Shown here piece after piece: positions 9,473 through 18,967 of a stretch of 62,541 bases of DNA; the first letter of the stretch is position 1, and every line of letters begins with the position of its first letter. The notes below the pieces were generated by a model. The model had not been told where the DNA came from. It saw only the letters and a list, made by a program, of their open reading frames with translations, and searched no databases. The stretch spans positions 1 to 62,541 of the forward strand of contig CANDKR010000009.1 of assembly GCA_947385375.1 (NCBI GenBank). Direction: 5' to 3'. The position numbers and the translations under genes are program-made. This DNA comes from an uncultured Clostridia bacterium. GTDB lineage: Bacteria; Bacillota; Clostridia; TANB77; CAG-508.

Positions 9473-11269
9473 ATGGCAAACTATGTTGTAAATAAAATTA
9501 TATGTATAGAAGAAATATTAAATAAATATTTTATAGATTATTGTCCAATAGATGAAAATGAAAAATTAGAAGAGCCATATATATCATTCAATAAACTTTT
9601 TGGAGTAAATACTTTAAATGAATATGCTGAGAAATATGGAGAATATATTTATTATGGTTATGGTTTTTCATATGAGAAAAACGAAGAAGGATTAATAGAA
9701 ATAAAATTTTTAACAAGATACTTATATCCGATTTGTGCAATTGTAAGAGCCGTTGAAATGTTTAAAGAAAATTTGATATGGTATTCTTGTGAAGAAAATA
9801 AGATATATCTTTCAGAATTTTTCTGGAATGGAAAAAAGGTACAAGAAAATACTTTATATATTGAAAATACAGAATATAATGAATGGATAAATGAAAATGA
9901 AGATTATATAGAAGCAATAGAATATCCAGATGATGAAATATGGCATTATGATTTAAAAAATAGAAGTGATTGGAGAATTTGGGAAAGCAGTAATCTAATT
10001 GAACGATATTTTAATAAATATCCATCAGAGGAATACTATAATCAAATGCATTGTAATACAAGTAGTGAAGAAAAAACGAAAAAGATAATATTTTACGACT
10101 TAAAAGGAAATATAAAAAAAGAAGAATTTTTAACAAAAGAAAATTTATCCCATATAAATGGAATGATGACAAAATGCTATATGAAAGATGGAAAAGGACA
10201 AGTTGGATATGCTGATTCTGGAGAAATTTCTGATAGAAATATTCATGATTACATATATTTGTGGACATGGGATAATTTAGATGAAAAGACAGGAAAATTA
10301 ATTGGAAATGATGATGAAAAATTTAATCAGACATTTAAAGAGATAAAAATTGATGAAGTTGAAAAAGTAGAGACTATTTTATATTCTAATCCAAGATGGG
10401 GTGGAAAATTAACAAATAAGTTTGAACTCAGAAAAGAAGAAAACAAATTAGAAAATTTAGAAATTCCTTCATTTTTACAGAGCAATAAGCAAGATAATGA
10501 TAAAATGTATTACTTTTTATTCGTAAAATATGATGATTGTGATGGATACTGTAAGGATTATAACTATATTTCAAATGATTTAGAAATTAAAGTAGGAGAT
10601 AGAGTATTAGTTGATAGAATGGGAAATTTAGCAGTTGCTACAGTAGAAAATGTAGGTTTTTATAATGAACTTAATGCTCCATATCCAGTGGACATGACAA
10701 AGAGTATAATAAAAAAAGTTGATGATGATTTTGAACTAGATGATTTAGATTTTTATGATGAAGAAAATGAATATGATGAAGAATTTGAAGATGAAGATAC
10801 ATTAAATATAAATATTGAAAACACATATTTTAAATTTGGAGTTTCAAATTATTTACAAGGAAAAGATAATGATGATAACTGGACAAAAATAAAACTTATT
10901 ATTAAAAATCGATATTTTAATTATTATAAAAATAGTGAGCTAATGACATCAGCAGAATTAGAAAGATTATTAAGTATGTTAGAAAGACTTCTAGAGGGAA
11001 AAATAAATAAAAAAGAAGAAATAGAATTTTATGAACCTGATTTGACATTTAAATTATATCCAAAATTAAATTTATGGAAGACAGGAAAATTTACATATAT
11101 AAAAAAGGGACATGAAATACAAGACATCTATATGGAATTACACATACATCTGCAAGATAATAATGGCGCATATATAGGTCAAGAATATATAATAACTTTT
11201 GATAGAGAAGAAATTGAAAAAATCGAGACATATATTAAAAGGAAGATACAGAAGAATGAATGTAATTAA
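9473..11269 (+). CDS. Large acidic protein of unknown function with a WapI-immunity-like C-terminus
   Basis: 598 aa from ATG 9473. An upstream ATG (9458) is in frame, but AGAGGTGAT lies between the two, so the second is the start. No catalytic motif is recognised. Residues about 1-320 are acidic and Trp/Tyr-rich. An EIPSFLQ motif (about 330-336) precedes a small beta domain with KVGDRVLVDRMGNLAVATV, then a very acidic linker (about 420-450). The last 150 residues resemble WapI-type immunity or DUF folds (NWTKIKLIIKNRYFNYY, then ELERLLSMLERLL, ending EEIEKIETYI). That likeness is judged by eye. It is the last gene before a terminator; function unknown. Confidence 0.6.
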   Translation: MANYVVNKIICIEEILNKYFIDYCPIDENEKLEEPYISFNKLFGVNTLNEYAEKYGEYIYYGYGFSYEKNEEGLIEIKFLTRYLYPICAIVRAVEMFKENLIWYSCEENKIYLSEFFWNGKKVQENTLYIENTEYNEWINENEDYIEAIEYPDDEIWHYDLKNRSDWRIWESSNLIERYFNKYPSEEYYNQMHCNTSSEEKTKKIIFYDLKGNIKKEEFLTKENLSHINGMMTKCYMKDGKGQVGYADSGEISDRNIHDYIYLWTWDNLDEKTGKLIGNDDEKFNQTFKEIKIDEVEKVETILYSNPRWGGKLTNKFELRKEENKLENLEIPSFLQSNKQDNDKMYYFLFVKYDDCDGYCKDYNYISNDLEIKVGDRVLVDRMGNLAVATVENVGFYNELNAPYPVDMTKSIIKKVDDDFELDDLDFYDEENEYDEEFEDEDTLNINIENTYFKFGVSNYLQGKDNDDNWTKIKLIIKNRYFNYYKNSELMTSAELERLLSMLERLLEGKINKKEEIEFYEPDLTFKLYPKLNLWKTGKFTYIKKGHEIQDIYMELHIHLQDNNGAYIGQEYIITFDREEIEKIETYIKRKIQKNECN

Positions 11270-11270
11270 T

Positions 11271-11324
11271 AAAAATGTCAATAAAATTTGAGAAAAAATC
11301 TCAAAAATATTGATATTTTTTTAT
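11271..11324 (+). terminator. Terminator at the end of the hsd operon
   Basis: A long hairpin: a 12-bp outer stem (11271-11282 with 11309-11320, one G-U pair) and an inner TTGAGA/TCTCAA stem, ending in a T run. The right arm also contains the -35 box of the next promoter. Confidence 0.7.
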
Positions 11325-11338
11325 TTTTAGCATATAAT
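11310..11338 (+). promoter_or_regulatory. Promoter of the rloAB pair
   Basis: TTGATA (11310-11315), exactly 17 bp, TATAAT (11333-11338). It overlaps the preceding terminator and lies 27 bases before the rloA start, which has AAAGGAGG. Confidence 0.75.
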
Positions 11339-11364
11339 ATATAAAGTAAAGGAGGAATTCAAAA

Positions 11365-12573
11365 ATGTTAATAAGATTTAGTTTTAAAAATTTCAAATCT
11401 TTTAAAAATGAAAATTGTTTAGATATGGAAGCTACATCGCTAAAAGAACATGAATATAATATTGCTAAAACAGAAAGTGGCGAATACCTAAAAGTATCTG
11501 CTATATATGGAGCAAATGCTAGTGGTAAAACAAATGTATTACAAGCATTTGGATATATGAAAAATAGAGTTCTAATAACAGATGATTCAAGAAAGAATTC
11601 TCCAGTGGAAGAAAATGTTTTCAGTTATATGATAAATAATGAGCCAATTAGCTTAGAAGTAGAAATACTAGCTAAAAACGGAAAAGTATATAAATATGGT
11701 TTTGAGGTATTAAAAGATAATATTATTTCAGAGTGGTTGTTTGAAAAAAGAATAAATAAATTTTATACAATATTTGAAAGAGATAGTAACAATGTAATAT
11801 TAAAAGATGAAAACAAAAAGCAGGAATTTTCTAATATAGATGAAAGAACATTATTTTTAAATATTTATAGTAAAATAGATAGTAACAATAAAGATCTTAA
11901 TAATGTAGTAGAATGGTTTATAAATGCTAATTACTTAGATTTAGGTAATCCTTTATTTGAAAATAATATAAATAATAGAATATCATTAAAAATATTAAGT
12001 GATGAAAAATATAAAAACGAATTAATAAGATTTATAAAAACTTTTGATGCTGGCATTGAAGGAATAAAAGTTACTCCAGATTCAGTAGAAGCAGTAAAAA
12101 ACAATAATGGAATTATAAAAATAGAGTTAATTCATAAGGGGGAAAACCGAATTATTAAAGCATTGCCATTAGAACTTGAATCAAACGGAACTAGAAAGAT
12201 GTTTCACTTATTTGATTTTTTTATGGATGCATTAAAATTAGGTATGGTTTTGTTTGTTGATGAATTAGATGCCAAGCTACATCCATTATTAACAAGATAT
12301 ATTATAAATTTATTCCATAACCCTGAAACTAATATTGGGAATGGTCAGCTAATATATTCAACACATGACACTGTTAATTTAAATAAAGATACTTTTAGAA
12401 GAGATGAGATATGGTTTGCTGAAAAAGATAAAGATGGAATTTCTACAATCTATTCATTGTCTGATTATAAAATAAATGATACAAAGGTAAGAAATGATGC
12501 AACTTACAACAAAGACTATTTATCTGGAAGATATGGTGCTATTCCAGTATTAGAGGACTTTGATATAGTATAA
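11365..12573 (+). CDS. RloA/AbiLi-like AAA ATPase
   Basis: 402-aa ABC/SMC-type ATPase of the AAA_15/AAA_21 kind. It begins LIRFSFKNFKSFKNENCLDME, typical of RloA (COG1106). Walker A is GANASGKT (49-56); Walker B/D-loop region is LFVDELDAKLHP (D299, E300), followed by a switch histidine (STHD). It overlaps rloB by one base (TAATG). In this family the ATPase is thought to hold or sense and the TOPRIM partner to act. Such pairs were named for restriction-linked ORFs in hsd loci and match the Lactococcus AbiL abortive-infection pair. I infer phage defence; the architecture also recalls PARIS. Confidence 0.82.
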   Translation: MLIRFSFKNFKSFKNENCLDMEATSLKEHEYNIAKTESGEYLKVSAIYGANASGKTNVLQAFGYMKNRVLITDDSRKNSPVEENVFSYMINNEPISLEVEILAKNGKVYKYGFEVLKDNIISEWLFEKRINKFYTIFERDSNNVILKDENKKQEFSNIDERTLFLNIYSKIDSNNKDLNNVVEWFINANYLDLGNPLFENNINNRISLKILSDEKYKNELIRFIKTFDAGIEGIKVTPDSVEAVKNNNGIIKIELIHKGENRIIKALPLELESNGTRKMFHLFDFFMDALKLGMVLFVDELDAKLHPLLTRYIINLFHNPETNIGNGQLIYSTHDTVNLNKDTFRRDEIWFAEKDKDGISTIYSLSDYKINDTKVRNDATYNKDYLSGRYGAIPVLEDFDIV

Positions 12574-13217
12574 TGAAAAGTAAAGAATCAAAAGGGAATA
12601 AAAGAAGATCAAATTTTTTGCAAGTTGCACCAGCAAATTATTTGATTGTATGTGAAGGAAAACAAACAGAGCCAAATTATTTTAATGGGTTAAAACAAGA
12701 AATAAATAAAAAGTATGGTAACAAAGTTGAGGTGTTAATACCTAATATTGATGTAAAAGGGACAGGTATGAATACCACATCTTTAGTAAAGTACACTCAA
12801 AGGATAATAAATTATTCTCATAAAATATATGGACAAGTTTGGGTTGTATTTGATAAAGACGATTATAATGATGAACAATTTGATTCAGCAATAAAAAATT
12901 GTGATTATAATGTTGCTTGGTCAAATCCTAATTTTGAACTTTGGCTATTATCACACTTTAAGAAAGTAAATAAATATGTTTCAAAAGATGATGTGTTACA
13001 AGAATTAAGTGCTGAGTTTAAGAAAAATGGGTTAGGTGAGTATTCAAAAAATAATGCAGATATATTTAATAAAGTTACTAATGAAGGAAAACTAAATATT
13101 GCAATAAAGAACTGTGAAAGTATGGAAGCATTAAATAAGGAAGGACAAGCATCACAAAGAAATCCAATGACTAAAGTATATAAAATAGTTGATGGATTGA
13201 AGGAGTATTTAGAATAA
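12573..13217 (+). CDS. RloB/AbiLii-like TOPRIM protein
   Basis: 214 aa with the RloB signature: IVCEGKQTEPNYF (near 28-40; the invariant TOPRIM glutamate is in CEG), then VFDKDDY (the DxD metal site, near 95-101) and SNPNFELWLLSHF (near 115-127). It is coupled to the ATPase upstream. Family knowledge: RloB is the likely nuclease effector of the pair. All TOPRIM acidic residues are present, so it should be active. Confidence 0.85.
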   Translation: MKSKESKGNKRRSNFLQVAPANYLIVCEGKQTEPNYFNGLKQEINKKYGNKVEVLIPNIDVKGTGMNTTSLVKYTQRIINYSHKIYGQVWVVFDKDDYNDEQFDSAIKNCDYNVAWSNPNFELWLLSHFKKVNKYVSKDDVLQELSAEFKKNGLGEYSKNNADIFNKVTNEGKLNIAIKNCESMEALNKEGQASQRNPMTKVYKIVDGLKEYLE

Positions 13218-13227
13218 TTTTTACGAA

Positions 13228-13280
13228 AGAAAAGCAAAGTATGAGAGTAATTATAGTTACAGGATTATTTTGCTTTTTTG
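13228..13280 (+). terminator. Weak terminator after rloB
   Basis: AAAAGCAAA (13230-13238) can pair with TTTGCTTTT (13269-13277), which ends in a T tract. The loop is long (30 nt), so this is a modest candidate. Confidence 0.4.
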
Positions 13281-13352
13281 CTAATAAAAGACAAGTTTCG
13301 ACAAATTATTTAAGATTTATATAATAATATAGAGAATGGAGGATGAAAGAAT

Positions 13353-16217
13353 ATGGAAAATTTTGAAAGAGGGTCTGAATGGAGACAATGGGATTTGCAT
13401 TTACATACTGCAACTTCATTTGATTATAAATATAAGGCAAGTGATTCAGACGAAAAGCTGTGCGAGGAGTTAAGAAAACAAAAAATAGCAGCAGTCGCAA
13501 TAACAGATCACTTTATTATTGATAGAGAAAGAATTGAAAATTTAAGAAGAATTGCCCCAGAGATAACTTTCTTTCCAGGCGTGGAATTAAGAATTGATAA
13601 AGGTTCAGATAATCTACATATTATTGCTATTTTTGATGATAAAATTAACTTAAAGGATCTAGAAGAAGATTTTTCAGCAGAAATGATTAGGAAGAATAGA
13701 AAAGGTGACAAAGATGAAAACTACTATTGGGACTTTGAACAGGTAATAAGATTTACAAAGGAAAGAAATGGAATTATTACTATTCATGCAGGTGGAAAAT
13801 CAAATGGATTAGAAAAAGAAATAACTAACTCTCTTGAAGTAAACCAAGCAATAAAAAAAGAAATTGCTGATAATATTGATATATTTGAAATGGGAAAGAA
13901 AAAAGATTTTGAAACCTATGAAAACATAGTCTTTAAAGAAATTGAAAAAAAAGCAATGATATTATGTTCTGATAATCATGATTCAAGAAATTATATAAGA
14001 AAAGAAAAAATGTGGATTAAGGCTGATACAACATTTGAAGGGTTAAGATATGCTATTAATGATCCAGACAATAGAATATTTATAGGTGATATTCCAGAAA
14101 AAGAAAAAATAGTTAATTATAATAAGACAAAATATATAAAATCTTTGTCTATAAAAAAAATAAAAAAAGATTCAAAGGATATATGGTTTGATAATGAGCT
14201 AATATTTAATAAAGATTTAATAGCTATTATTGGAAATAAAGGAAATGGTAAAAGTGCATTAGCAGATATAATATCATATACTGCTAATCATAAAGCAAAG
14301 TTTTCATTTTTAAATCAAGAAAAATTTAGAAATAAAAGGTCTAATATTGCTAATAACTTTATGAGTGAATTAACATGGGAAGAGGATAGTATAGTAAATA
14401 CTAAAAATTTAGGAGATGAGATAAATGAGGAAAATGTTGAAATGGTAAAATATATTCCTCAGAGTTATTTAGAAGAAGTATGCAATGAAATTGCAAGTGG
14501 CAATAGTACCAAATTTAGTGACGAGTTGGGTAAGGTTATTTTTTCACATATTCCAGAAGAAGATAAGTTAGGATATATAAATATAAGCGAACTAATCAAA
14601 AATACAACTGCAAATAAGAAAAATGAAAAATATAAATTAATAGAAAAATTAAAAGAAATAAATAGTAGAATAAAGGAAAATATTATAAAAACTTCTGAAG
14701 AATATAAAAGAGAAGTAAATGATAAACTTGAAATAAGAAGAAAAGAACTGCAATCATTAACAAAAGAACAACCAGAAAAAGTGGAAAAGCCAGAAAATAA
14801 TGATGAATTAAAAAATTTTCAAAATGGTATTCTGAAACAAATAGATACTTTAAATACAGAAAAGACTAGATTAAATGAAGAAAAAAACAAATTAACTAAT
14901 AAATCGGCTAAACTTAAAATTTTTATTCAAAATTTACAATATATGATTGAAGAAACTAATAGCATTATTTCTGAATTAAACAATTATAAAAGTATGTTAG
15001 AAAGAAATGTAATAGATAATAATTTAAATATAAAAATCAATGATATCATTGATGTAAAAATAAATATTGATGTATTAGATAAAGAACTTAAGAATGCTGT
15101 CAAAGAACAAAATGATATAGCAAAAAGAATAGACATAAACGAAGAAGATTCAATAACAAATAAAATAAAAAAGATTGATAGTAATATTGAAGAATTGTCT
15201 AATAAGTTAGATGAACCTAATAAAAAATATAAGAAATATGAATTAGAATTAAAGGATTGGAGTGAAAAAATAGCCAGTATTAATGGTGATATAAATAAAG
15301 TTGATACAATTAAATACTACGAAAATGAAATAAGTAAAATTGAAAAAGATTATATAGAAGAAATTACACAATTAGAAGAAGAGAGAAATAATATATTTAT
15401 AGAAATATATAATAAAGTTAAAGAAGAAATAGAAATATTAGAAAAATACTATAAGCCTGTTCAAGATTTTATTGATAATAATAAAATTGTAAATAATAAT
15501 GTTAATTTACGATTCAATGTCACAATTTCAGCAACAAAATTTAAGGAAGAGTTTGTAAAATATATAGATATGGGAAAAACAGGAACGTATTTTAGAGATG
15601 ATTCGAGAATTAATGAAATAATAGAAGAAACTAGTTTTGATACACTAGACTCAGTTATAGAATTTACTAAGAAAGTATTACATTCATTACAATTTAATGA
15701 GAGTAATACAAAAAAAGATAAAATGGATATATTAAGCCAATTAAGGGATAAAAGCAAATTAAATGAATTACTAGATTATATTTATTCTTTAGAATATTTA
15801 AATGTTCAATATGAGCTAAGGCTAGGGGATAAAACTTTAGAATCTTTATCACCAGGGGAAAAAGGATTATTACTATTAGTATTTTATTTGTTAATAGATA
15901 AAGGTGATTGCCCTTTAATTATAGATCAACCTGAGGAAAACTTAGATAATGACACAATAACAAGAGTACTAGTTCCATGCATTGCAGAAGCTAGGAAAAG
16001 AAGACAAATAATAATAGTAACACATAACCCTAATTTGGCTGTTGTCTGTGATGCCGAACAAGTAATATACTGTGAGATACAAAAAAATAAAAAAAATACA
16101 GTTATATACGAAAGTGGTTCATTGGAAAATCCAAAAATAAATAAAAGAGTTACAGATATATTAGAGGGTACAATGAAAGCATTTAGAATAAGAGATAATA
16201 GGTACATAGAGGAATAA
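13353..16217 (+). CDS. TrlF-like PHP-domain ABC/SMC ATPase
   Basis: 954 aa. The N-terminal PHP phosphoesterase domain (about 10-240) shows its metal motifs: DLHLH (14-18), AITDH, FFPGVEL, HAGGKSN and SDNHD. The ATPase follows: Walker A GNKGNGKS (294-301), a long coiled coil (about 425-720), signature SLSPGEKG (831-838), Walker B with DQPEEN (858-863) and a switch histidine in VTHNPN. This is the architecture of TrlF-family AAA-like ATPases often found in defence islands. ATP-gated nucleic-acid hydrolysis is inferred. Its own ribosome binding site (GGAGG) is 8-9 bases before ATG. A terminator follows. Confidence 0.85.
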   Translation: MENFERGSEWRQWDLHLHTATSFDYKYKASDSDEKLCEELRKQKIAAVAITDHFIIDRERIENLRRIAPEITFFPGVELRIDKGSDNLHIIAIFDDKINLKDLEEDFSAEMIRKNRKGDKDENYYWDFEQVIRFTKERNGIITIHAGGKSNGLEKEITNSLEVNQAIKKEIADNIDIFEMGKKKDFETYENIVFKEIEKKAMILCSDNHDSRNYIRKEKMWIKADTTFEGLRYAINDPDNRIFIGDIPEKEKIVNYNKTKYIKSLSIKKIKKDSKDIWFDNELIFNKDLIAIIGNKGNGKSALADIISYTANHKAKFSFLNQEKFRNKRSNIANNFMSELTWEEDSIVNTKNLGDEINEENVEMVKYIPQSYLEEVCNEIASGNSTKFSDELGKVIFSHIPEEDKLGYINISELIKNTTANKKNEKYKLIEKLKEINSRIKENIIKTSEEYKREVNDKLEIRRKELQSLTKEQPEKVEKPENNDELKNFQNGILKQIDTLNTEKTRLNEEKNKLTNKSAKLKIFIQNLQYMIEETNSIISELNNYKSMLERNVIDNNLNIKINDIIDVKINIDVLDKELKNAVKEQNDIAKRIDINEEDSITNKIKKIDSNIEELSNKLDEPNKKYKKYELELKDWSEKIASINGDINKVDTIKYYENEISKIEKDYIEEITQLEEERNNIFIEIYNKVKEEIEILEKYYKPVQDFIDNNKIVNNNVNLRFNVTISATKFKEEFVKYIDMGKTGTYFRDDSRINEIIEETSFDTLDSVIEFTKKVLHSLQFNESNTKKDKMDILSQLRDKSKLNELLDYIYSLEYLNVQYELRLGDKTLESLSPGEKGLLLLVFYLLIDKGDCPLIIDQPEENLDNDTITRVLVPCIAEARKRRQIIIVTHNPNLAVVCDAEQVIYCEIQKNKKNTVIYESGSLENPKINKRVTDILEGTMKAFRIRDNRYIEE

Positions 16218-16266
16218 AAATAAAGTGGGAAAAAACTATAAAAGTTATATTCCCACTTATTTTATT
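16217..16266 (+). terminator. Terminator after the PHP-ATPase
   Basis: AAAGTGGGAA (16222-16231) pairs with TTCCCACTT (16250-16258) in an AT-rich longer stem and runs into TATTTTATT. Confidence 0.7.
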
Positions 16267-16321
16267 GGTATAACCAAAAATTAGATTATAATATAAATCA
16301 AATATCGCATAAAATCATTAC

Positions 16322-16363
16322 AAAGTGCAATTTTTACATTTTAAAGTGCAAAAATTGCACTTT
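16322..16363 (+). promoter_or_regulatory. Two adjacent 21-bp inverted repeats, probable operator of the Fic gene
   Basis: 16343-16363 is a 9-3-9 inverted repeat with arms AAAGTGCAA and TTGCACTTT. Directly upstream, 16322-16342 has the same left arm and a weaker right arm. Both lie just before the -35 box at 16369. Two head-to-tail sites next to a promoter suggest dimer binding of a repressor; the HTH tail of the Fic protein itself is the obvious candidate. Confidence 0.65.
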
Positions 16364-16368
16364 AAATA

Positions 16369-16397
16369 TTGATATTACATCCTATAATTGGTATAAT
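16369..16397 (+). promoter_or_regulatory. Promoter of the first Fic gene
   Basis: TTGATA (16369-16374), 17 bp, TATAAT (16392-16397), 21 bases before the ATG, with TAGGAGGT between. Confidence 0.75.
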
Positions 16398-16418
16398 ATA
16401 TATGTAGGAGGTATTCTA

Positions 16419-17477
16419 ATGGATAAGAAAAATGACTGGAATTTAGAATTATCAGAATATATTAAACAAGGCGAACCAAATCGAGTAGAAAAGACTAAAA
16501 CATGGGAAACGGCTATAGGTTTGCAAGATATAGACGGATTAAAACCTTCGAAATATTTAATAGAAACTGCGAAAGAACATATTGAAGGAACAATAGATAT
16601 AGAAGAAGTAAAAATAAGAATAGATGAATATTATGAAGTTCAAGGTAGTAGAAAAAATTTTGAAAAAGAAAATGAAGAAGCTGATAAGGTAGCAGTAAGA
16701 ATAACAGAGATATTGAGTGAAAAGGCATTTAATTTTTCACCAACAGAATTATTAAATATTCATAAAAGATTATTTAAAGATATATTTGATGGAGCAGGAG
16801 TATATAGAGATTATAACTTTACTAAAAAAGAATGGGTATTAAATGGAGATACAGTAATATATGCACCATTTGATACAATAAAAGAAACATTAGAATATGA
16901 TTTTGAACAAGAAAGAAATTTTTTATATAAGGGATTAAGCTTAGACGAATCTATAAAACATCTATGCAAATTTACATCAAATATTTGGCAAGTACATCCA
17001 TTTTGCGAAGGTAATACAAGAACAACAGCAGTATTTTTAATAAAATATTTAAGAACTTTTGGATTTAATATTAATGATGAAGTATTTGCTGAAAATTCAT
17101 GGTATTTTAGAAATTCATTAGTAAGAGCAAATTACAAAAATTTTGAAAAAAATGTATTTGAAGATATATCATTTTTAGAAAAATTCTTTTATAACTTGCT
17201 AACAAATGCTAACAATGAATTAAAGAATAGATACACACATATAGATAATATTCAAAGAGCAGAAAATGACAATTTAAAGTGTAATAATTACACGTTAGAA
17301 GAGCAAGCAATTATAAATATATTAAAAATAAATCCAACAACAACTCAAGAAGAAATAGCAAGACAGATTAATAAATCTGTAAGAACTGTAAAAACTTATA
17401 TGGCAGAAATGCAAGAAAAAGGCTTAATAGAAAGAAAAAATGGCAAGAAAAATGGAGAATGGATAGTGAAGGAGTAA
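16419..17477 (+). CDS. Fic/Fido AMP-transferase-like protein with C-terminal winged HTH
   Basis: 352 aa. The Fic active site is HPFCEGNTR (193-201), with the catalytic histidine and phosphate-binding NxR intact though the usual second Gly is Thr. The C-terminus (about 290-350) reads as a winged helix: EEIARQINKSVRTVKTYMAEMQEKGLIER. The N-terminus holds an antitoxin-VbhA-like helix (YLIETAKEHIEG, 46-57), but where class II Fic proteins have S/T four residues before the inhibitory Glu, this one has K52. It is alone in its unit, preceded by a strong palindromic operator, so autoregulation is likely. Role inferred as a regulated nucleotidyl-transferase. Confidence 0.85.
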   Translation: MDKKNDWNLELSEYIKQGEPNRVEKTKTWETAIGLQDIDGLKPSKYLIETAKEHIEGTIDIEEVKIRIDEYYEVQGSRKNFEKENEEADKVAVRITEILSEKAFNFSPTELLNIHKRLFKDIFDGAGVYRDYNFTKKEWVLNGDTVIYAPFDTIKETLEYDFEQERNFLYKGLSLDESIKHLCKFTSNIWQVHPFCEGNTRTTAVFLIKYLRTFGFNINDEVFAENSWYFRNSLVRANYKNFEKNVFEDISFLEKFFYNLLTNANNELKNRYTHIDNIQRAENDNLKCNNYTLEEQAIINILKINPTTTQEEIARQINKSVRTVKTYMAEMQEKGLIERKNGKKNGEWIVKE

Positions 17478-17492
17478 TTTTATTAAAAAACA

Positions 17493-17555
17493 CTAAAGAA
17501 TCATATTATCTTATAATTTCAGATACAAGATAATACGACTCTTTAGACCTTTTTA
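17493..17555 (+). terminator. Long hairpin terminator after the first Fic gene
   Basis: A 20-bp inverted repeat with two mismatches (17493-17512 with 17527-17546) closes a 14-nt loop and is followed by a T tract from 17550. The length is unusual for a terminator; an element end is possible, but no matching partner was seen. Confidence 0.6.
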
Positions 17556-17795
17556 AGTAACTATTAAACATTTTTCCTATCTGTTTACACATAAAGAATT
17601 GTAAAACTATTTGTAATTTATAAAAAATTAGATAGATTACTTATCCATAATAAATTAAAATAACATAATAAAATCAAATAAATTAAAAACTGTAAGTGTA
17701 TCTATTTAATAAAATTATAGTTATCTTAAAAAGGTGTGGGCTTAAAACTTTATATTTAATTTAACTTGTAAAATAGCTTAACAAGACCCAGTAGG
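17556..17795. other. Non-coding stretch between convergent genes
   Basis: AT-rich spacer between the first Fic gene (plus strand) and the DIP1984-like gene (minus strand). I see no open frame with a ribosome binding site and no clear second terminator. Confidence 0.5.
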
Positions 17796-18302
17796 CTATA
17801 AGTCTATATCAAATTCAATACTATTTAGCTTAGAAATCTCAAAATCAGTGTTACGAATTTTTAAATCAAGTCGTTGAATTTGAGATTTGATTTCTTCTTG
17901 ATTGTAATTGATTTCTTGAATTTGAAAATAGGAGTTATTTACTTCAGTAACTCTCTGTTTTAAATTTCGATAATTCAACAAAGTTTGTAAATTATCTTTT
18001 AATTTCCTTAAGTTGCTATTTTCAACTATGGCAGATTGAATAGTTCTACCATCGCTAAGTTTAAAAGAGTTATTCTTTTCATAAAGTATGCTTTTTAATT
18101 TAGCAATATCTTTAGATAATCTTTCAACTTCAGCTAATTCTTCTTGAAAATCCTTTTTATTGTCCTCAACTACGTTTGTAGTACCATTCAACTCTTGAAT
18201 AGAAGTATTTAGCACATGTTTCTTTAATGCGAAAAACAAAGAAGAGTATTGTTTTTCATTTTCATCAATTAAACACATCAAACTAGATAAATTTATTTTC
18301 AT
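17796..18302 (-). CDS. DIP1984 (septicolysin-like) family protein
   Basis: 168 aa. The fit to the DIP1984 family lies in the middle DGRTIQSAIVENSNLRKLKD (like the family's GRTLTDALAERDVLKLK) and at the end in a coiled coil closing with ISKLNSIEFDIDL (like IQELNWTTEL). Two coiled coils surround the conserved centre. The family has no firm function. GGAGGAGAT lies eight bases before the ATG. It is downstream of the HTH gene on the same strand, 81 bases away, and the two probably share a transcript. Confidence 0.65.
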   Translation of the reverse strand: MKINLSSLMCLIDENEKQYSSLFFALKKHVLNTSIQELNGTTNVVEDNKKDFQEELAEVERLSKDIAKLKSILYEKNNSFKLSDGRTIQSAIVENSNLRKLKDNLQTLLNYRNLKQRVTEVNNSYFQIQEINYNQEEIKSQIQRLDLKIRNTDFEISKLNSIEFDIDL

Positions 18303-18383
18303 TTCTATCTCCTCCTTAACTTTACTAAATTATAAAACGAATAGAAACAAAAAAGGTCGCACAAAAAGCGACAAAAAATAACG

Positions 18384-18752
18384 CTATAAAATAGCGTTGC
18401 AGTATGTAAATAGATAATCGTTTATGATATTTAAATCATAAATGTTATTATCTAAGCAGTAGCATATAATCAGGTCAAATTTGTTTGTACTTAAAGAATA
18501 ACCAGCTGAGTTTAATAAAGTGTTAAATTCAGATTTGTTTAATCTTAAGGAAAAACATAATTTGATAATTACATTCTTTCTAGGAATATAATCCTCATTA
18601 CATCTAATTTTAGAAAACAACTTACGATCAATATCTACACGCTTGTAAATTTCAGAATCCTTATGACCACTCTTATCTATATAATAGAAAAGAGTTTCAT
18701 TAAAACTCTTAGATTTACTACAATTTAAATATTCACAAATCTTACTATTCAT
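18384..18752 (-). CDS. Small XRE-like HTH protein
   Basis: 122 aa. The pattern FNETLFYYIDKSGHKDSEIY, RKLFSKIRCNEDYIPRK, LCFSLRLNKSEFNTLLNSAGY and FDLIICYCL is that of a common small Bacillota protein family with an XRE-like fold, sometimes labelled as a sigma-factor-like subunit. GGAGGAGG precedes the ATG. It is divergent from the MerR/vWA pair, and in other genomes this type is often near stress or vWA genes; that association is from memory and is only a hint. DNA binding is inferred. Confidence 0.6.
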   Translation of the reverse strand: MNSKICEYLNCSKSKSFNETLFYYIDKSGHKDSEIYKRVDIDRKLFSKIRCNEDYIPRKNVIIKLCFSLRLNKSEFNTLLNSAGYSLSTNKFDLIICYCLDNNIYDLNIINDYLFTYCNAIL

Positions 18753-18861
18753 AAGAACCTCCTCCTTTTTTAATATTATCTACATTTGATAAATTGTAGT
18801 CTGAGGCTTATAGCCTAACAAAAGAGAATTTTTGTCCCTTGAATATTTAAATTGTAAATCT

Positions 18862-18891
18862 ATTATAGCATATATTGGATAGAAAAATCAA
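18862..18891 (-). promoter_or_regulatory. Promoter of the minus-strand HTH gene
   Basis: Read on the minus strand: TTGATT (18891-18886), 18 bp, TATAAT (18867-18862). The transcript would have a leader of about 100 nt containing a small AGGCT/AGCCT hairpin. Confidence 0.6.
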
Positions 18892-18917
18892 TAAATTAAA
18901 AAATTTTAAATTATATC

Positions 18918-18946
18918 TTGACATCGTTACGTAACGATGATAAAAT
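18918..18946 (+). promoter_or_regulatory. MerR-type promoter and palindromic operator
   Basis: TTGACA (18918-18923), 17 bp, TAAAAT (18941-18946). The spacer is filled by a perfect 16-bp palindrome ATCGTTACGTAACGAT (18923-18938), the usual place for a MerR-family dimer. The merR gene begins 21 bases later, so autoregulation of the merR-vWA operon is likely. Confidence 0.75.
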
Positions 18947-18967
18947 AAAAATCAGAGAGGTGAGAAT

